64,000 bases of DNA, taken from assembly GCA_947259765.1 (NCBI GenBank), contig CAMYNG010000007.1:1-64000 (forward strand). The letters run 5' to 3'. Positions 45,109-55,953 of the stretch are shown here, in pieces. Position 1 is the first letter of the stretch; the number at the start of each line of letters is the position of its first letter. Origin of the DNA: an uncultured Ectothiorhodospiraceae bacterium (GTDB lineage Bacteria; Pseudomonadota; Gammaproteobacteria; CAMYNG01). Below the pieces are notes generated by a model. That model saw only the letters and a program-made list of their open reading frames with translations. It was not told where the DNA came from and ran no database searches. Made by a program: the position numbers and the translations under genes.

Positions 45109-47715
45109 GTGGCGAAGACACGCAGTCTCCGTAAACGCAGGCGCAGCAGCCGACGCCGCGGCCTCGCCCTTTCGACCATAAGCGTACTCACCTTCGCCGG
45201 TTTTACCGGGATTTTGGTTGCGGCTTTGTCGGCCAACCAGCTTGAATCCAAATTGCGTATCAAGGCGCAGCGAAACGGCCTTATCGAGGCTCAGGCTGAA
45301 CGCCGTGCACACGAGCTGGATCTGGCTATCGAGAGTTACGTCGCCGGCATACGCGCGCTTGCCCGCGATCCTGAAACCGTTGCGCTGCTTAAGTCTGGCG
45401 AAGACGGCGCATTGCGTAAACGCGAAACCGAAATTGCCGCCATTAACGAGGGTGCCTTGCGAGTGCGCCTGATCCCGCAAGGCACTGCCCAGCTCAGTAA
45501 AACCAGTACACCGCATTTTGGTTACGCCTGTATGGACCTGCTGCGTAAAACCAACGACCTAAGTAAGCACGCGCCCGTGGAACTGCACGCGCCAAAAACC
45601 CCGCAAAAGCATGTTGATATTATTGAGCCCGTGGTAGATGTCGATGGCAGTACCATTGTCGGACACATTCAGCTGGCGCTGGATGTGGGACTTGTGCAGC
45701 GGTGGGTGGATAAAATTGCCGAAGGCGCCTATGTGGAATTGCGCCAGCGATCGAATCCACCAGTGTTGATTGCCAAATCCGGCGAGCCGGATTTGGTGTC
45801 GGTGACGGAAGCGGTCATTTGGCCGCGCAAGGGCACGCTGTGGGAGTTTGCGGTTTGGGAGCGAGAGGCGGTGCCACCCTCTCTGCTGACGCCGCAATCC
45901 ATGGCCATTGTGGGCGTTAGCATTACTCTGGGCGCCTTGCTGGTTTTTCTGCTTAACAAGTCCTTCACGCGCTCGGTACGCATTGATCTCACCAACCTGG
46001 TGGATATGGCGGTGGCCAGTGCGCGCGGTGACAAATCACACCAATACAGCCTGCGCATGCAGGAATTCAAAGATGCGGCACGAAAATTACAGGATTTGCC
46101 TGCGTCGCGCAGCATGACGCGCGAGCGTGACGACAACGAGGATGCAGTGATTAGCCTGAAGCCGGAACGCGAGCACGACACACAGGACCCGATGTTTATT
46201 TCACAAGCCTCCATGTCGGTAGAGGAGGTCGATGAAGCCACAGCCGAAGCAGCCATTTCGCAGGTCAGTATACCGGCACCGGAAATCACGATGCCTGAAC
46301 CGGCTGCGCCCACAGCCCCGGCAACTTTTGCGGCAGGCGGTACGACTCCGCCCGCGGAGATTTTCAAGGAATACGATATTCGCGGCATCTTTGGATCAAG
46401 CCTGACAGTGGATCACGCGATGATGATCGGTCGCGCACTGGGAAGCGAAGCGATCACCCGGGGTTTGCAGCGAATTGCCTTTGGCCGTGACGGCCGGCTA
46501 TCGGGACCGGAATTGGGTGCCGCGTTTGTCAAAGGGCTGCAATCCTCGGGCATCGACGTCATGGATATCGGTATGGTGCCCACCCCGGTGTTGTACTACG
46601 CGGCTAACGAATTAACCGAGGGGACCGGCGTCATGATGACCGGCAGCCACAACCCGGCGGATTATAACGGCTTCAAGATGATGCTCGGTGGCGATACTTT
46701 ATTTGGTGACGATATTCGCGGGCTGCGTACGCGTATCGAAGAGCAGGATTTTGCCGAGGGCAGCGGGGGCTATCAGACCAATCCGGTTCTAAAAAAATAC
46801 GTCGAGCGCATTCTTGCCGACGTTAAATTAAAGCGTCCACTTAAGGTAGTCGTGGATTGTGGCAACGGCGTCGCGGGTATAGTGGCGCCGAAATTATTTG
46901 AGGCTTTAGGGTGTGAGGTCGTGGAGCTGTTTTGTAACGTTGACGGTAATTTTCCCAACCATCATCCGGATCCGAGTCAGCCGAAAAACCTGCAGGATGT
47001 GATCGAGGCTGTCCGGGTACAGCGGGCCGATTTGGGTCTGGCCTTTGACGGTGACGGTGATCGTCTTGGCGTGGTGTCCAGCGACGGCAGCATGATTTGG
47101 CCGGACCGCCTCATGATGCTGTTTGCCGAGGACGTTCTAAAACGGAACCATGGCGCAAAGATTATTTTCGACATCAAGTGTTCGAGTAACCTGACCCGGG
47201 TGATCTGGGAGAAGGGCGGCGAGCCGTTGATGTGGAAGACCGGCCACTCGCTGATCAAGAAAAAGATGAAGGAGTCGGGCGCCCTGCTCGCCGGTGAAAT
47301 GAGTGGCCACATCTTTTTCAAGGAACGTTGGTACGGATTTGATGATGCCTTGTACGCAGCCGCGCGACTGCTGGAGATACTCAGCAATGACGTTCGACAG
47401 CCCCGCGTCGTACTGGGAACCTTGCCCAACGGCGTGAACACGCCTGAACTACGCATTGAGCTACCGGAAGGTGAACATTTCTCTTTTATGGACAAACTCA
47501 TGGATCACGCGGAGTTTGACAACGCTAACGTGATTATGATCGACGGCATACGCGCCGATTTTGAAGATGGTTGGGGGCTGGTACGCGCATCCAATACGAC
47601 CCCATGTCTCATTTTACGATTTGAGGGCAAGGATAAAGATGCACTCAACCGCGTGCAGGACCAATTCCGTCAGGTCATGCTGGCCATCGAGCCTAACCTC
47701 AAGTTGCCGTTCTAG
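45109..47715 (+). CDS. algC: Phosphomannomutase/phosphoglucomutase with N-terminal membrane sensor-like region
   Basis: 868 residues. The first 45 residues are very basic and run into a helix (about 25-45); a probable periplasmic domain follows, a second helix lies near 265-287, then a long Pro/Ala/Glu-rich linker. From about 415 (FKEYDIRGIFG) on it is a complete PMM/PGM with catalytic S513 (TGSHNPADYNGFKM), the metal loop DGDGDRLG and the substrate loop GEMSGHIFF. The start is a GTG with AAGGA upstream. Full-length AlgC of Pseudomonas has similar length. It makes mannose-1-P and glucose-1-P for surface polysaccharides. Confidence 0.93.
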   Translation: MAKTRSLRKRRRSSRRRGLALSTISVLTFAGFTGILVAALSANQLESKLRIKAQRNGLIEAQAERRAHELDLAIESYVAGIRALARDPETVALLKSGEDGALRKRETEIAAINEGALRVRLIPQGTAQLSKTSTPHFGYACMDLLRKTNDLSKHAPVELHAPKTPQKHVDIIEPVVDVDGSTIVGHIQLALDVGLVQRWVDKIAEGAYVELRQRSNPPVLIAKSGEPDLVSVTEAVIWPRKGTLWEFAVWEREAVPPSLLTPQSMAIVGVSITLGALLVFLLNKSFTRSVRIDLTNLVDMAVASARGDKSHQYSLRMQEFKDAARKLQDLPASRSMTRERDDNEDAVISLKPEREHDTQDPMFISQASMSVEEVDEATAEAAISQVSIPAPEITMPEPAAPTAPATFAAGGTTPPAEIFKEYDIRGIFGSSLTVDHAMMIGRALGSEAITRGLQRIAFGRDGRLSGPELGAAFVKGLQSSGIDVMDIGMVPTPVLYYAANELTEGTGVMMTGSHNPADYNGFKMMLGGDTLFGDDIRGLRTRIEEQDFAEGSGGYQTNPVLKKYVERILADVKLKRPLKVVVDCGNGVAGIVAPKLFEALGCEVVELFCNVDGNFPNHHPDPSQPKNLQDVIEAVRVQRADLGLAFDGDGDRLGVVSSDGSMIWPDRLMMLFAEDVLKRNHGAKIIFDIKCSSNLTRVIWEKGGEPLMWKTGHSLIKKKMKESGALLAGEMSGHIFFKERWYGFDDALYAAARLLEILSNDVRQPRVVLGTLPNGVNTPELRIELPEGEHFSFMDKLMDHAEFDNANVIMIDGIRADFEDGWGLVRASNTTPCLILRFEGKDKDALNRVQDQFRQVMLAIEPNLKLPF

Positions 47716-48855
<1,140 letters not shown>

Positions 48856-48876
48856 GAGCCAATTTAGAGGTGGGTA

Positions 48877-49482
48877 TTGACTGATCCCGAAACCAAACCG
48901 TCACGTCGCCAGATCATTCTGGAGGCGCTGGCAAGCCAGCTTGAAGCCCACCCTGGCGAGCGAATCACGACCGCGGCCTTGGCGCGTCAGGTCGGTGTTT
49001 CTGAAGCGGCCCTGTACCGACATTTTCCCAGTAAAGCCAAAATGTTTGAGGGTCTGATCGAATTTATTGAGGATTCCGTGTTCGGTCTTACCTCCCGAAT
49101 CCTGGAAGAAAACCAAAGCGCCATTGCGCGCTGCGAGGCAATTCTACAGTTAATTCTGGGATTTTCGGCCCGCAACCCGGGCCTGACTCGCATTTTAACC
49201 GGCGACGCATTGGTTGGCGAAACCGAACGGCTGCGGCAGCGAATAGGCCAGTTTTACGAACGCCTGGAGACGCAACTCAAACAGGTCTTGCGCGAGGGGG
49301 AAATGAACGGCGAGATTCCCACCGATCGGCCGGTTCAGCCTATCGCAAATTTGCTGGTTGCGCTGGTGGAAGGACGCATGAACCAGTTTGTACGCAGCGG
49401 ATTTAAACGTCAGCCAGTGGAGCTATGGGACGATCAGTGGGCGTTGATACGACCGGTGTTGATGGAGACCGCCACGGCTTGA
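48877..49482 (+). CDS. slmA: Nucleoid occlusion factor SlmA
   Basis: 201-residue TetR-family DNA-binding protein that blocks Z-ring assembly over the nucleoid. It has the helix-turn-helix ITTAALARQVGVSEAALYRHF followed by PSKAKMFEGLIEFIED, a strong match to SlmA. The start is a TTG at 48877 with GAGGTG upstream. It follows argB by 21 bases and is probably co-transcribed. Confidence 0.93.
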   Translation: MTDPETKPSRRQIILEALASQLEAHPGERITTAALARQVGVSEAALYRHFPSKAKMFEGLIEFIEDSVFGLTSRILEENQSAIARCEAILQLILGFSARNPGLTRILTGDALVGETERLRQRIGQFYERLETQLKQVLREGEMNGEIPTDRPVQPIANLLVALVEGRMNQFVRSGFKRQPVELWDDQWALIRPVLMETATA

Positions 49483-49524
49483 GTGTAAACCGGCCGGTGA
49501 TGTGCCGGGTAAATGCCTGCGACC

Positions 49525-50217
49525 TTAGCGTTTCTTCTTAGCCGCATCGTCATTTCCGGCTTCCGTCAGTTCCGATTTATAAGTTTTGTTTTTTAGTTTA
49601 CGAAAGCGTTCCAAATCTTCGTTGTAACTTTGTTCGATTCGCTGTCTTTCCTTTTGCTTGGCCGCTACATAGCGATCGTTGTTACGCATTTGCCGCCGTG
49701 TCGCCTCCATCTCGTGGACCAGTGCCTCAGGAGTCGGTTTTCCAGCGCGTTCCAGATCGGCCGCCCGTCTTTCCAGGGCCTCAAGACTTTCCTGTAATGA
49801 CACGTTGTTGGATTTTGTCAGGTCCACAATGCCCTGAATGGCTGTTACCTTGTTATCGCGTGCGATTAGAAGATCACGCTCGGTGGTATACGCACGTAGC
49901 AGCAGTTGGTTTTTTTCCTCCTCGATGCGTCGCAGGCGTACCAGTTCAGCATCCCGCGCGGCTTCTTCCTTGGATTTGGCTGCCTCCTGAACATCAACAA
50001 CCATGCCCTGCTCGTTGATGGTTTCGATACGCTGCTGTGAGTACTCTGCGGGGACCTGGTAACCACACTCGCGAACACCCTCTGCATTCTTCCAGCATTT
50101 GATATTACCCGCAGCGAAACTGCTTACGGGTAACAGCAACATCAAAATGCTGATTAACCACGACACGGCTGTGCCGTTTCTGCGGTGGTGGAATTTTGTG
50201 TTCAACCTCATGCTCAT
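49525..50217 (-). CDS. DUF4124-like periplasmic protein with coiled coil
   Basis: 230 residues: a signal peptide ending near residue 35 (SSFAAG), a short DUF4124-type domain with two Cys (IKCWKNAEGVRECGYQVP), then a long charged coiled coil (about 70-215) with a basic end (KKKR). Cleavage would leave it in the periplasm. The function is unknown. It converges on slmA and is divergent from the TauE gene 42 bases away. Confidence 0.75.
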   Translation of the reverse strand: MSMRLNTKFHHRRNGTAVSWLISILMLLLPVSSFAAGNIKCWKNAEGVRECGYQVPAEYSQQRIETINEQGMVVDVQEAAKSKEEAARDAELVRLRRIEEEKNQLLLRAYTTERDLLIARDNKVTAIQGIVDLTKSNNVSLQESLEALERRAADLERAGKPTPEALVHEMEATRRQMRNNDRYVAAKQKERQRIEQSYNEDLERFRKLKNKTYKSELTEAGNDDAAKKKR

Positions 50218-50259
50218 TCCATTGATCTGCCTGGAAAAGGGTCTGCGTTTGTATACATA

Positions 50260-51048
50260 ATGCCGTGTTTTCTACCCGCGCGGCAACTGGAGCCCTATTT
50301 GTTCGAACAACTTTTTCTATTCCTGATTTCTCTTGCCGCTAACACGTTTTCGGCTCTGGCTGGCGGCGGCGCGGGTTTGTTGCAATTACCGGCCCTGATT
50401 TTCCTTGGTTTGACGTTCAGTGTAGCACTCGCGACCCACAAACTGGCCAGTGTTGCATTAGGTATCGGCGCGACATTACGTCACCTTAAGGGGCGTTCGC
50501 TCGATTCCCGTTTCGCCGTGGTCATGCTAGTCGCAGGGCTACCGGGGGTGGTGACGGGCGCCAGTATCATTCTATCAATTCCGGACCGTGTCGCCGAGAT
50601 TGCATTGGGAATTTTGACCGCGGGCCTGGGTGTTTATTCGTGGCTGCAGCCCGGCCTTGGGCAGACACTCCGGCCTGCACATCGTGATACATCGGGCTTA
50701 ATAATAGGCGGCGTCGTGCTGTTCGGACTGGGAATCCTCAATGGCTCACTTACCTCCGGCACGGGTTTGTTTGTGACGCTCTGGTTGGTACGCTGGTTCG
50801 GTATGGACTACAAGCGCGCAGTCGCGCACACGCTTGTATTAGTGGGCGTGTTCTGGAACGGGGTGGGTGCGGCAACCTTGGGGATACTGGGAACCGTACG
50901 CTGGGATTGGCTGCCGGCTTTGCTGGCCGGGTCGTTGCTGGGTGGATATCTTGGCGCGCACCTGGCGCTTACCTGGGGTAATCGCTGGATTAAACGAAGT
51001 TTTGAGGTGGTGACAATTCTCGTTGGGAGTGCGTTGATTCTGGGTTAA
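50260..51048 (+). CDS. TauE/SafE family membrane transporter
   Basis: 262 residues, about eight helices. The Gly-rich NTFSALAGGGAGLLQLPAL motif and the second-half repeat (NGSLTSGTGLFVTLW) are those of TauE/SafE permeases, which export sulfite, sulfoacetate or related anions in known cases. ATG 50260 is chosen; an in-frame ATG at 50185 overlaps the divergent gene. The substrate cannot be told from sequence. Confidence 0.87.
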   Translation: MPCFLPARQLEPYLFEQLFLFLISLAANTFSALAGGGAGLLQLPALIFLGLTFSVALATHKLASVALGIGATLRHLKGRSLDSRFAVVMLVAGLPGVVTGASIILSIPDRVAEIALGILTAGLGVYSWLQPGLGQTLRPAHRDTSGLIIGGVVLFGLGILNGSLTSGTGLFVTLWLVRWFGMDYKRAVAHTLVLVGVFWNGVGAATLGILGTVRWDWLPALLAGSLLGGYLGAHLALTWGNRWIKRSFEVVTILVGSALILG

Positions 51049-51065
51049 GTTTCCTCCTCAAAGAG

Positions 51066-51345
51066 ACTTGTGAAATAGCGCTTTATCGGTCCCTGAGAGT
51101 CGGGATGGGGCCGACACCCGGCACGACACGCCGTCAATACTTTCTTTGCTACGCATCCAGCTTCGCAAACAAAGCCCAGGGCGCACTTCCTTGTGCGCCC
51201 GTTCGTTTCGGGAGTTCCGAAACTCACCCCTGTAGGCTCGGGGGCCGCGTCCAAGCGGCCCCGGGCCCCATCCCTTTCTGTCATGTCGCCGCAAGAGTCT
51301 CTCCATGGGAGACATCAAGACCTTCCCACTTTAATCTAAAGTGAG
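51066..51345. repeat. Second copy of the dispersed inverted-repeat family
   Basis: This stretch matches the 31.9-kb element in reverse: 51125-51168 against 32091-32135, and around CCCATGG..AGACTCTT..CGGC near the other end. It carries an inner inverted pair GGGATGGGGCC (51102-51112) and GGCCCCATCCC (51264-51274). Its ends lack the 33-bp terminal repeats of the first copy. Open frames across it are not convincing genes. It fills the gap between the TauE gene and pyrE. Confidence 0.7.
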
Positions 51346-51405
51346 CAGCCGCTGGACATAACTTTATTATTACTTAGGTAAGTCGGTAAATATTGCAGGC
51401 CGCTG

Positions 51406-52050
51406 CTATTCGACGCCGTATTGAGCGCGGTATTCGCGGACGTTTTTTAGGTGCGGGTGCATATCCGGAGACTGTTCGAGATACGTCAGCAGGTGTTCCA
51501 GAGCGACAATGTTGATCACCGGAACGCCATAGTGTTGTTGTACTTCCTGCACGGCCGATTGCTCGCCTTGGCCACGTTCCTGGCGGTCGAGTGAAATCAC
51601 CACGCCGGCGGCTTGTGCCTGGTTGTCCGCGATAATCCCCATGGCTTCGCGCACCGCCGTGCCTGCCGACATGACATCGTCGATAACAAGCACCCGTCCC
51701 TTAAGCGGTGCCGCCACAATGCTTCCGCCTTCGCCATGATCCTTGGCTTCCTTGCGATTAAAACTGTAGGGCATATCGATATCATGCTTCTCATATAGCG
51801 CCACGGCGCAGCTGGCAGCCAACGGGATGCCTTTGTAGGCCGGGCCGAACAAGACATCGAACGGGACGCCGGCGTGTACGATGGCGTCTGCATAAAACTG
51901 CCCCAACCGGGCAAGTTTGGCGCCGGTATTAAACAGACCGGCATTAAAAAAATACGGGCTGAGGCGTCCCGATTTGAGTGTGAACTCACCAAACTGTAAA
52001 ACCTTGCACTGTAGGGCGAACTCGATAAAGGCTTTTTGGAAATCCTGCAT
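51406..52050 (-). CDS. pyrE: Orotate phosphoribosyltransferase
   Basis: 214-residue enzyme of pyrimidine synthesis, joining orotate to PRPP. The PRPP-binding loop is [13 protein letters not shown], with YKGIPLA and [13 protein letters not shown] (the catalytic loop) upstream. It is divergent from the exonuclease gene with 91 bases between starts, the same arrangement as pyrE-crc in Pseudomonas. Confidence 0.96.
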   Translation of the reverse strand: MQDFQKAFIEFALQCKVLQFGEFTLKSGRLSPYFFNAGLFNTGAKLARLGQFYADAIVHAGVPFDVLFGPAYKGIPLAASCAVALYEKHDIDMPYSFNRKEAKDHGEGGSIVAAPLKGRVLVIDDVMSAGTAVREAMGIIADNQAQAAGVVISLDRQERGQGEQSAVQEVQQHYGVPVINIVALEHLLTYLEQSPDMHPHLKNVREYRAQYGVE

Positions 52051-52141
52051 GATGGCTGTGACGGCGTCAGTTTAAGAGTGCGGGTGTTGTGTATGAGTCG
52101 TGTATGATACACAACTATTTAACGTTTATCTGGGAGAACGA

Positions 52142-52915
52142 ATGCGGGTTATCAGCGCCAACCTTAACGGAATTCGCGCGGCGGAGAAGAAAGGCTTTTT
52201 CCGATGGTTGTCACGCCAACGTGCCGACGTAGTGTGTATTCAGGAGACCAAGGCGCAGGAGCACCAGTTGCATCCTGAGGTGTTTTATCCCAAGCAGTTT
52301 CACTGCTATTACTTTGATGCGGAAAAGAAAGGCTACAGCGGCGTGGCGATATACTGTCGCCGCGAACCGGACAAGCTCAGCACCGGACTCGGCTGGGCGC
52401 ATGCCGATACCGAGGGCCGGTATATACAGGCTGACTTCGGTAAATTGAGCGTTGCCTCGCTGTACCTGCCATCGGGGTCGTCCTCGGAAGAACGTCACGC
52501 GAACAAGCTTAACTTCATGGATCGCCTCTATACGGAAATGCAGGCCATGCGTCGTAAACGCCGGGACTATATTATTTGCGGCGACTGGAATACGGTGCAT
52601 AAGGAAATTGATATCAAAAACTTCAAAGGGAATCAGAAGAACTCTGGCTGTACTCCTCAGGAACGCGAATGGATGGAAAAGGTGTTAACCAAGGGTGGTT
52701 GGGTGGATGCGTTTCGAGAGGTCGACCCGCGGCCCGAGCAGTATACCTGGTGGTCGAATCGTGGTCAGGCCTGGGCCAAGAATGTCGGTTGGCGTATCGA
52801 TTACCAGATAACCACACCGGGTTTGAAGGAAAAGGTGACTAGAGCCTCAATTTATAAAGATCAGCGCTTCTCCGACCACGCACCCCTCATCATCGACTAC
52901 GATCTCGAATTGTGA
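52142..52915 (+). CDS. Exonuclease III family protein, Crc-like locus but catalytically intact
   Basis: 257 residues. It shares length and many segments with Pseudomonas Crc (GRYIQADF, LPSGSSSEERHANKLNFMD, WRIDYQITTPGL), and sits divergently from pyrE as crc does. Unlike Crc it keeps the nuclease residues: N8 region, QETKAQ, GDWNTVH, and SDHAPL. So it is most likely an active ExoIII-type apurinic/apyrimidinic endonuclease. ATG 52142 has GGGAGAACGA upstream; an earlier in-frame ATG lies at 52100 in the pyrE promoter area. Confidence 0.92.
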   Translation: MRVISANLNGIRAAEKKGFFRWLSRQRADVVCIQETKAQEHQLHPEVFYPKQFHCYYFDAEKKGYSGVAIYCRREPDKLSTGLGWAHADTEGRYIQADFGKLSVASLYLPSGSSSEERHANKLNFMDRLYTEMQAMRRKRRDYIICGDWNTVHKEIDIKNFKGNQKNSGCTPQEREWMEKVLTKGGWVDAFREVDPRPEQYTWWSNRGQAWAKNVGWRIDYQITTPGLKEKVTRASIYKDQRFSDHAPLIIDYDLEL

Positions 52916-52969
52916 AACGGGCAACGGAACAGACAGTTTGTGGCCGCCGGTTAACCCACTGAGCTTCCG

Positions 52970-54358
52970 TTGACGTCGCCAACAACCAACAACGGTTACA
53001 CGCATTCCTGGTCTGAGTCGTTTCGGGTCTACACTCGGCCGCGGGTGATCGGCATGCTGTTTCTTGGGTTTGCTGCCGGTCTACCTTTTCCTCTCGTGTT
53101 TGGCACCCTGTTTACCTGGTTGCGCGATGTTGGGGTTGATCGCACCACCATCGGGTTTTTTGCCTGGATCGGTATCACCTATTCCATCAAGGTCTTTTGG
53201 GCGCCAGTGGTTGATCGTGCACCGCTGCCCTTCTTGACGCGCATTTTCGGTCAGCGGCGGGGCTGGATGCTGTTGGCTCAGATTGGGATTATCGCCGGCT
53301 TGCTGGGAATGAGTGTTACGGATCCAGTCCAAAACATAACAACGATAGCCTTGTTTGCGTTGTTGGTTGCGTTTGCTTCGGCCACGCAAGACGTGGCCAT
53401 TGATGCATACCGCATTGAGGCCGTCGCACCCGAGTTGCAGGCCCCGATGGCTGGGATGTATCAAAGCGGCTGGCGCATTGCAGCTTCCCTGGTGGGTGGT
53501 GCCGCAGCGTTGTATATTGCGGATTTCATTTCCTGGCCCGTGGCCTATCTGATCATGGCCGCCTGCATGGGGGTGGGTATCCTTACCGTCCTGATCATTC
53601 GTGAGCCGGACCACGCCATAAATAAAACGACTTTCATGAGTGAGCAGCGGGTGGTCGAGTATCTCGAACGTACCGCACATGTTCCGGATTTCCTCCGCAT
53701 GCCGACAGCGTGGTTCATCGGTGCCGTGATTTGTCCGTTTACCGAATTCTTCCAGCGCAATGGGAAATGGGTTTTCGTGATTTTGTTATTTATCGCGATT
53801 TACCGGATCAGCGATATTGTTCTTTCCAATATGGCGTTTCCGTTTTACATAGATTTGGGTTACACCAAGAGTGAAATCGCAAGTATTGGTAAAATCTTCG
53901 GCGTCGTTTTTACGATCGTTGGAGCAATAGTCGGCGGCTTGCTGGTGGTCCGTTACGGTGTCATGAGAATTCTTTTGCTCGGATCTGTGCTTGTCGTGGT
54001 TACCAATTTACTTTTTGCTCAACTGGCAATGGATGGCAAGTCTCTCTCCGGGCTCGCGCTGGTAATTAGTGCGGATAATTTCTCCGGGGGGCTGGCCGGT
54101 TCCGCGTTTATCGCCTATCTATCGAGATTGACCAACACTGCGTATACCGCCACCCAGTATGCGTTGTTCAGTTCGCTGATGACGCTGTTCCCAAAAATTC
54201 TTTCGGGCTTCTCTGGCATGATTGTCGATGCACAGGATTATGTGTTCTTCTTTGTCTACGCATCCGTGCTCGGCCTTCCTTCCATATTGATGGTGCTCTA
54301 TCTCATGAAGCACCATCCGGTTGAACTCAGCGAGCCGGACAGAGACGGCAAAAGCTAA
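52970..54358 (+). CDS. ampG: AmpG-type MFS transporter (muropeptide permease family)
   Basis: 462 residues, 12-14 helices, AmpG branch of the major facilitator superfamily, which imports anhydro-muropeptides for cell wall recycling. RPRVIGMLFLGFAAGLPFPLV and the VDRAPLPFLTRIFGQRRGW loop are typical. The start is given as TTG at 52970, 54 bases after the exonuclease stop; the ribosome site is weak, so the true start could be a little downstream. Assignment to AmpG rests on overall pattern. Confidence 0.85.
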   Translation: MTSPTTNNGYTHSWSESFRVYTRPRVIGMLFLGFAAGLPFPLVFGTLFTWLRDVGVDRTTIGFFAWIGITYSIKVFWAPVVDRAPLPFLTRIFGQRRGWMLLAQIGIIAGLLGMSVTDPVQNITTIALFALLVAFASATQDVAIDAYRIEAVAPELQAPMAGMYQSGWRIAASLVGGAAALYIADFISWPVAYLIMAACMGVGILTVLIIREPDHAINKTTFMSEQRVVEYLERTAHVPDFLRMPTAWFIGAVICPFTEFFQRNGKWVFVILLFIAIYRISDIVLSNMAFPFYIDLGYTKSEIASIGKIFGVVFTIVGAIVGGLLVVRYGVMRILLLGSVLVVVTNLLFAQLAMDGKSLSGLALVISADNFSGGLAGSAFIAYLSRLTNTAYTATQYALFSSLMTLFPKILSGFSGMIVDAQDYVFFFVYASVLGLPSILMVLYLMKHHPVELSEPDRDGKS

Positions 54359-54367
54359 ATACCCCCC

Positions 54368-55075
54368 GTGTCTGTCGAACTCTCCTACCTCAGTGTGTTT
54401 CTCGTTGGGTTATTGGGCGGTGTACATTGCGTGGGCATGTGCGGCGGTATTGTCGGCGCGTTGTCGATGAACCTTTCGAAACCTGCAGGCACATCGACAT
54501 TGCAAACGGCTGGCCGTCAGTTACCGTTTTTGCTGGCCTACAATCTGGGCCGCATCGCTAGTTATACCCTTGCCGGTATTTTGTTCGGTGGTATCGGCGC
54601 ATTGGTGAAACATTGGATCTCCATCCACTACGCGCAACTAATTTTGCAGGCTGTCGCCGGCTTGTTCATGCTGGCGCTGGGATTATATCTTGCCGGTTGG
54701 TGGCGTGGTCTGACCCGACTGGAACGCATGGGTGGGCGGGCCTGGAAACACATTGAACCGCTGGGGCGGCGGTTTATTCCGGCGCGCAGTTTTTCCAGCG
54801 CACTGGCGCTGGGTATGGTGTGGGGCTGGTTGCCCTGTGGATTGGTCTACAGTGTCCTGACCATGAGCATGGCGACCGGCAATGCCATGCAAGGGGGGGT
54901 GCTCATGTTGAGCTTCGCGCTGGGTACTTTGCCTAACCTGTTGCTCATGGGTGTTTTCGCCGGTAGCGCGTTGCGCTTTGCCCAAAAGCCCGGCATGCGC
55001 ACGGTGGCGGGTTTGCTTGTAATGGGGTTCGGTGTTTATACGTTGGTGAACGCCATGCGGTTTTTAGTTGCTTAA
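54368..55075 (+). CDS. COG2836-type small TauE/SafE-like membrane protein
   Basis: 235 residues, six helices. The first helix ends in the motif HCVGMCGG, and a Pro-Cys-Gly motif (WLPCGLVYS) lies near the fourth; both are hallmarks of this family, often found near cbb3 oxidase genes and suspected in copper handling or redox. Here it follows ampG by nine bases and is far from the cco genes. The start is GTG at 54368. The function is not established. Confidence 0.85.
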   Translation: MSVELSYLSVFLVGLLGGVHCVGMCGGIVGALSMNLSKPAGTSTLQTAGRQLPFLLAYNLGRIASYTLAGILFGGIGALVKHWISIHYAQLILQAVAGLFMLALGLYLAGWWRGLTRLERMGGRAWKHIEPLGRRFIPARSFSSALALGMVWGWLPCGLVYSVLTMSMATGNAMQGGVLMLSFALGTLPNLLLMGVFAGSALRFAQKPGMRTVAGLLVMGFGVYTLVNAMRFLVA

Positions 55076-55353
55076 GATATAAAGCGTTTAAACCACGGGA
55101 AACGGATTTTTAGTATTTTCTTGAACCACAGAGTACACAGAGGTCACTGAAAATACATCCTACGTATTGCATTTTAACCGTCATTCCGGCGAAGGCCGGA
55201 ATCTAGAGATCTTATTTGACTACTGGATTCCGGCCTTCGCCGGAATGACGGCTATGGATTCAACACAACCTAATAGATTTTACTCCGCGTTCTCTGTGCT
55301 CTCGATGGTTAGCGCTTTTTTAACAGCAATCCCCGTGCGCCCCGTGGTTACTT
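55076..55353. other. Repeat-rich intergenic region between the COG2836 gene and metW
   Basis: No gene seen. It contains a CTCTGTGT-type motif at 55121-55150, a second related one around 55286-55310, and a perfect 25-bp palindromic pair at 55179-55250. No terminator with a clear T-run is visible. Confidence 0.6.
55179..55250. repeat. REP/dRS3-like palindromic repeat
   Basis: Bases 55179-55203 and 55226-55250 are perfect 25-bp inverted repeats (CGTCATTCCGGCGAAGG...), separated by 22 bases. The arms themselves contain ATTCCGGC/GCCGGAAT. Such elements are common in proteobacterial intergenic regions. Confidence 0.9.
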
Positions 55354-55953
55354 CTAATCTTTTCGAAACCGATACAAGGCAATCTCCCCCATCAGATTCG
55401 GCAGCAAGCGCATCAGGACATCTGACTCGTGGGTGCGGTCAACAACTGTGCGCTCAAGAATATGAATGTGCTCGTTTTTGCACAGCTTTTCAAAGTCCGT
55501 CAGTGTGCATAGATGAATATTGGGCGTGTTATACCACTGGGCGGGTAGCGACGGGGTGACCGGCATGTTGCCGAGCAGCAGTTGCCAGCGGCACGACCAG
55601 TGGCCAAAGTTGGGAAACGTGATAATACCTTCGCGGCCGACACGTAACATCTCCTTCAGCAAGCGATCCGGATAGCGCATGGCCTGCAAGGCCTCGGTCA
55701 TAACCACGTAGTCGAATGAATCCTCGTCGAAATCCGACAATCCGGCGTCCAGATCGGTTTGCAGAACATTCAGTCCTTTTTGTACACAGGTTGTGATGTT
55801 GGCGGGGTCGATTTCCAGGCCATAACCGGACACGTTATGGTGATGAACTAAATGCGCCAGCAGCGTGCCGTCGCCGCAACCCAGATCGAGCACACGGGAG
55901 CCCGGTGTGATCCAATCGGCGATGATACGCAGTTCCGGACGCAGCGAGTTCAT
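55354..55953 (-). CDS. metW: Methionine biosynthesis protein MetW
   Basis: 199-residue SAM-methyltransferase-like fold ([39 protein letters not shown]). MetW is needed for methionine synthesis together with MetX in many proteobacteria; it is thought to support MetX activity. It overlaps the metX stop by four bases on the same strand. Confidence 0.94.
   Translation of the reverse strand: MNSLRPELRIIADWITPGSRVLDLGCGDGTLLAHLVHHHNVSGYGLEIDPANITTCVQKGLNVLQTDLDAGLSDFDEDSFDYVVMTEALQAMRYPDRLLKEMLRVGREGIITFPNFGHWSCRWQLLLGNMPVTPSLPAQWYNTPNIHLCTLTDFEKLCKNEHIHILERTVVDRTHESDVLMRLLPNLMGEIALYRFRKD

Noticed and set aside
51045-51344. Frames of 79-86 residues on both strands
   Set aside because: They arise from the second copy of the dispersed repeat; the shared stretch AGCVAKKV is written by the repeat core.
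53081-53680. A 199-residue reverse frame
   Set aside because: Antisense to ampG, whose transmembrane pattern is consistent along its length.
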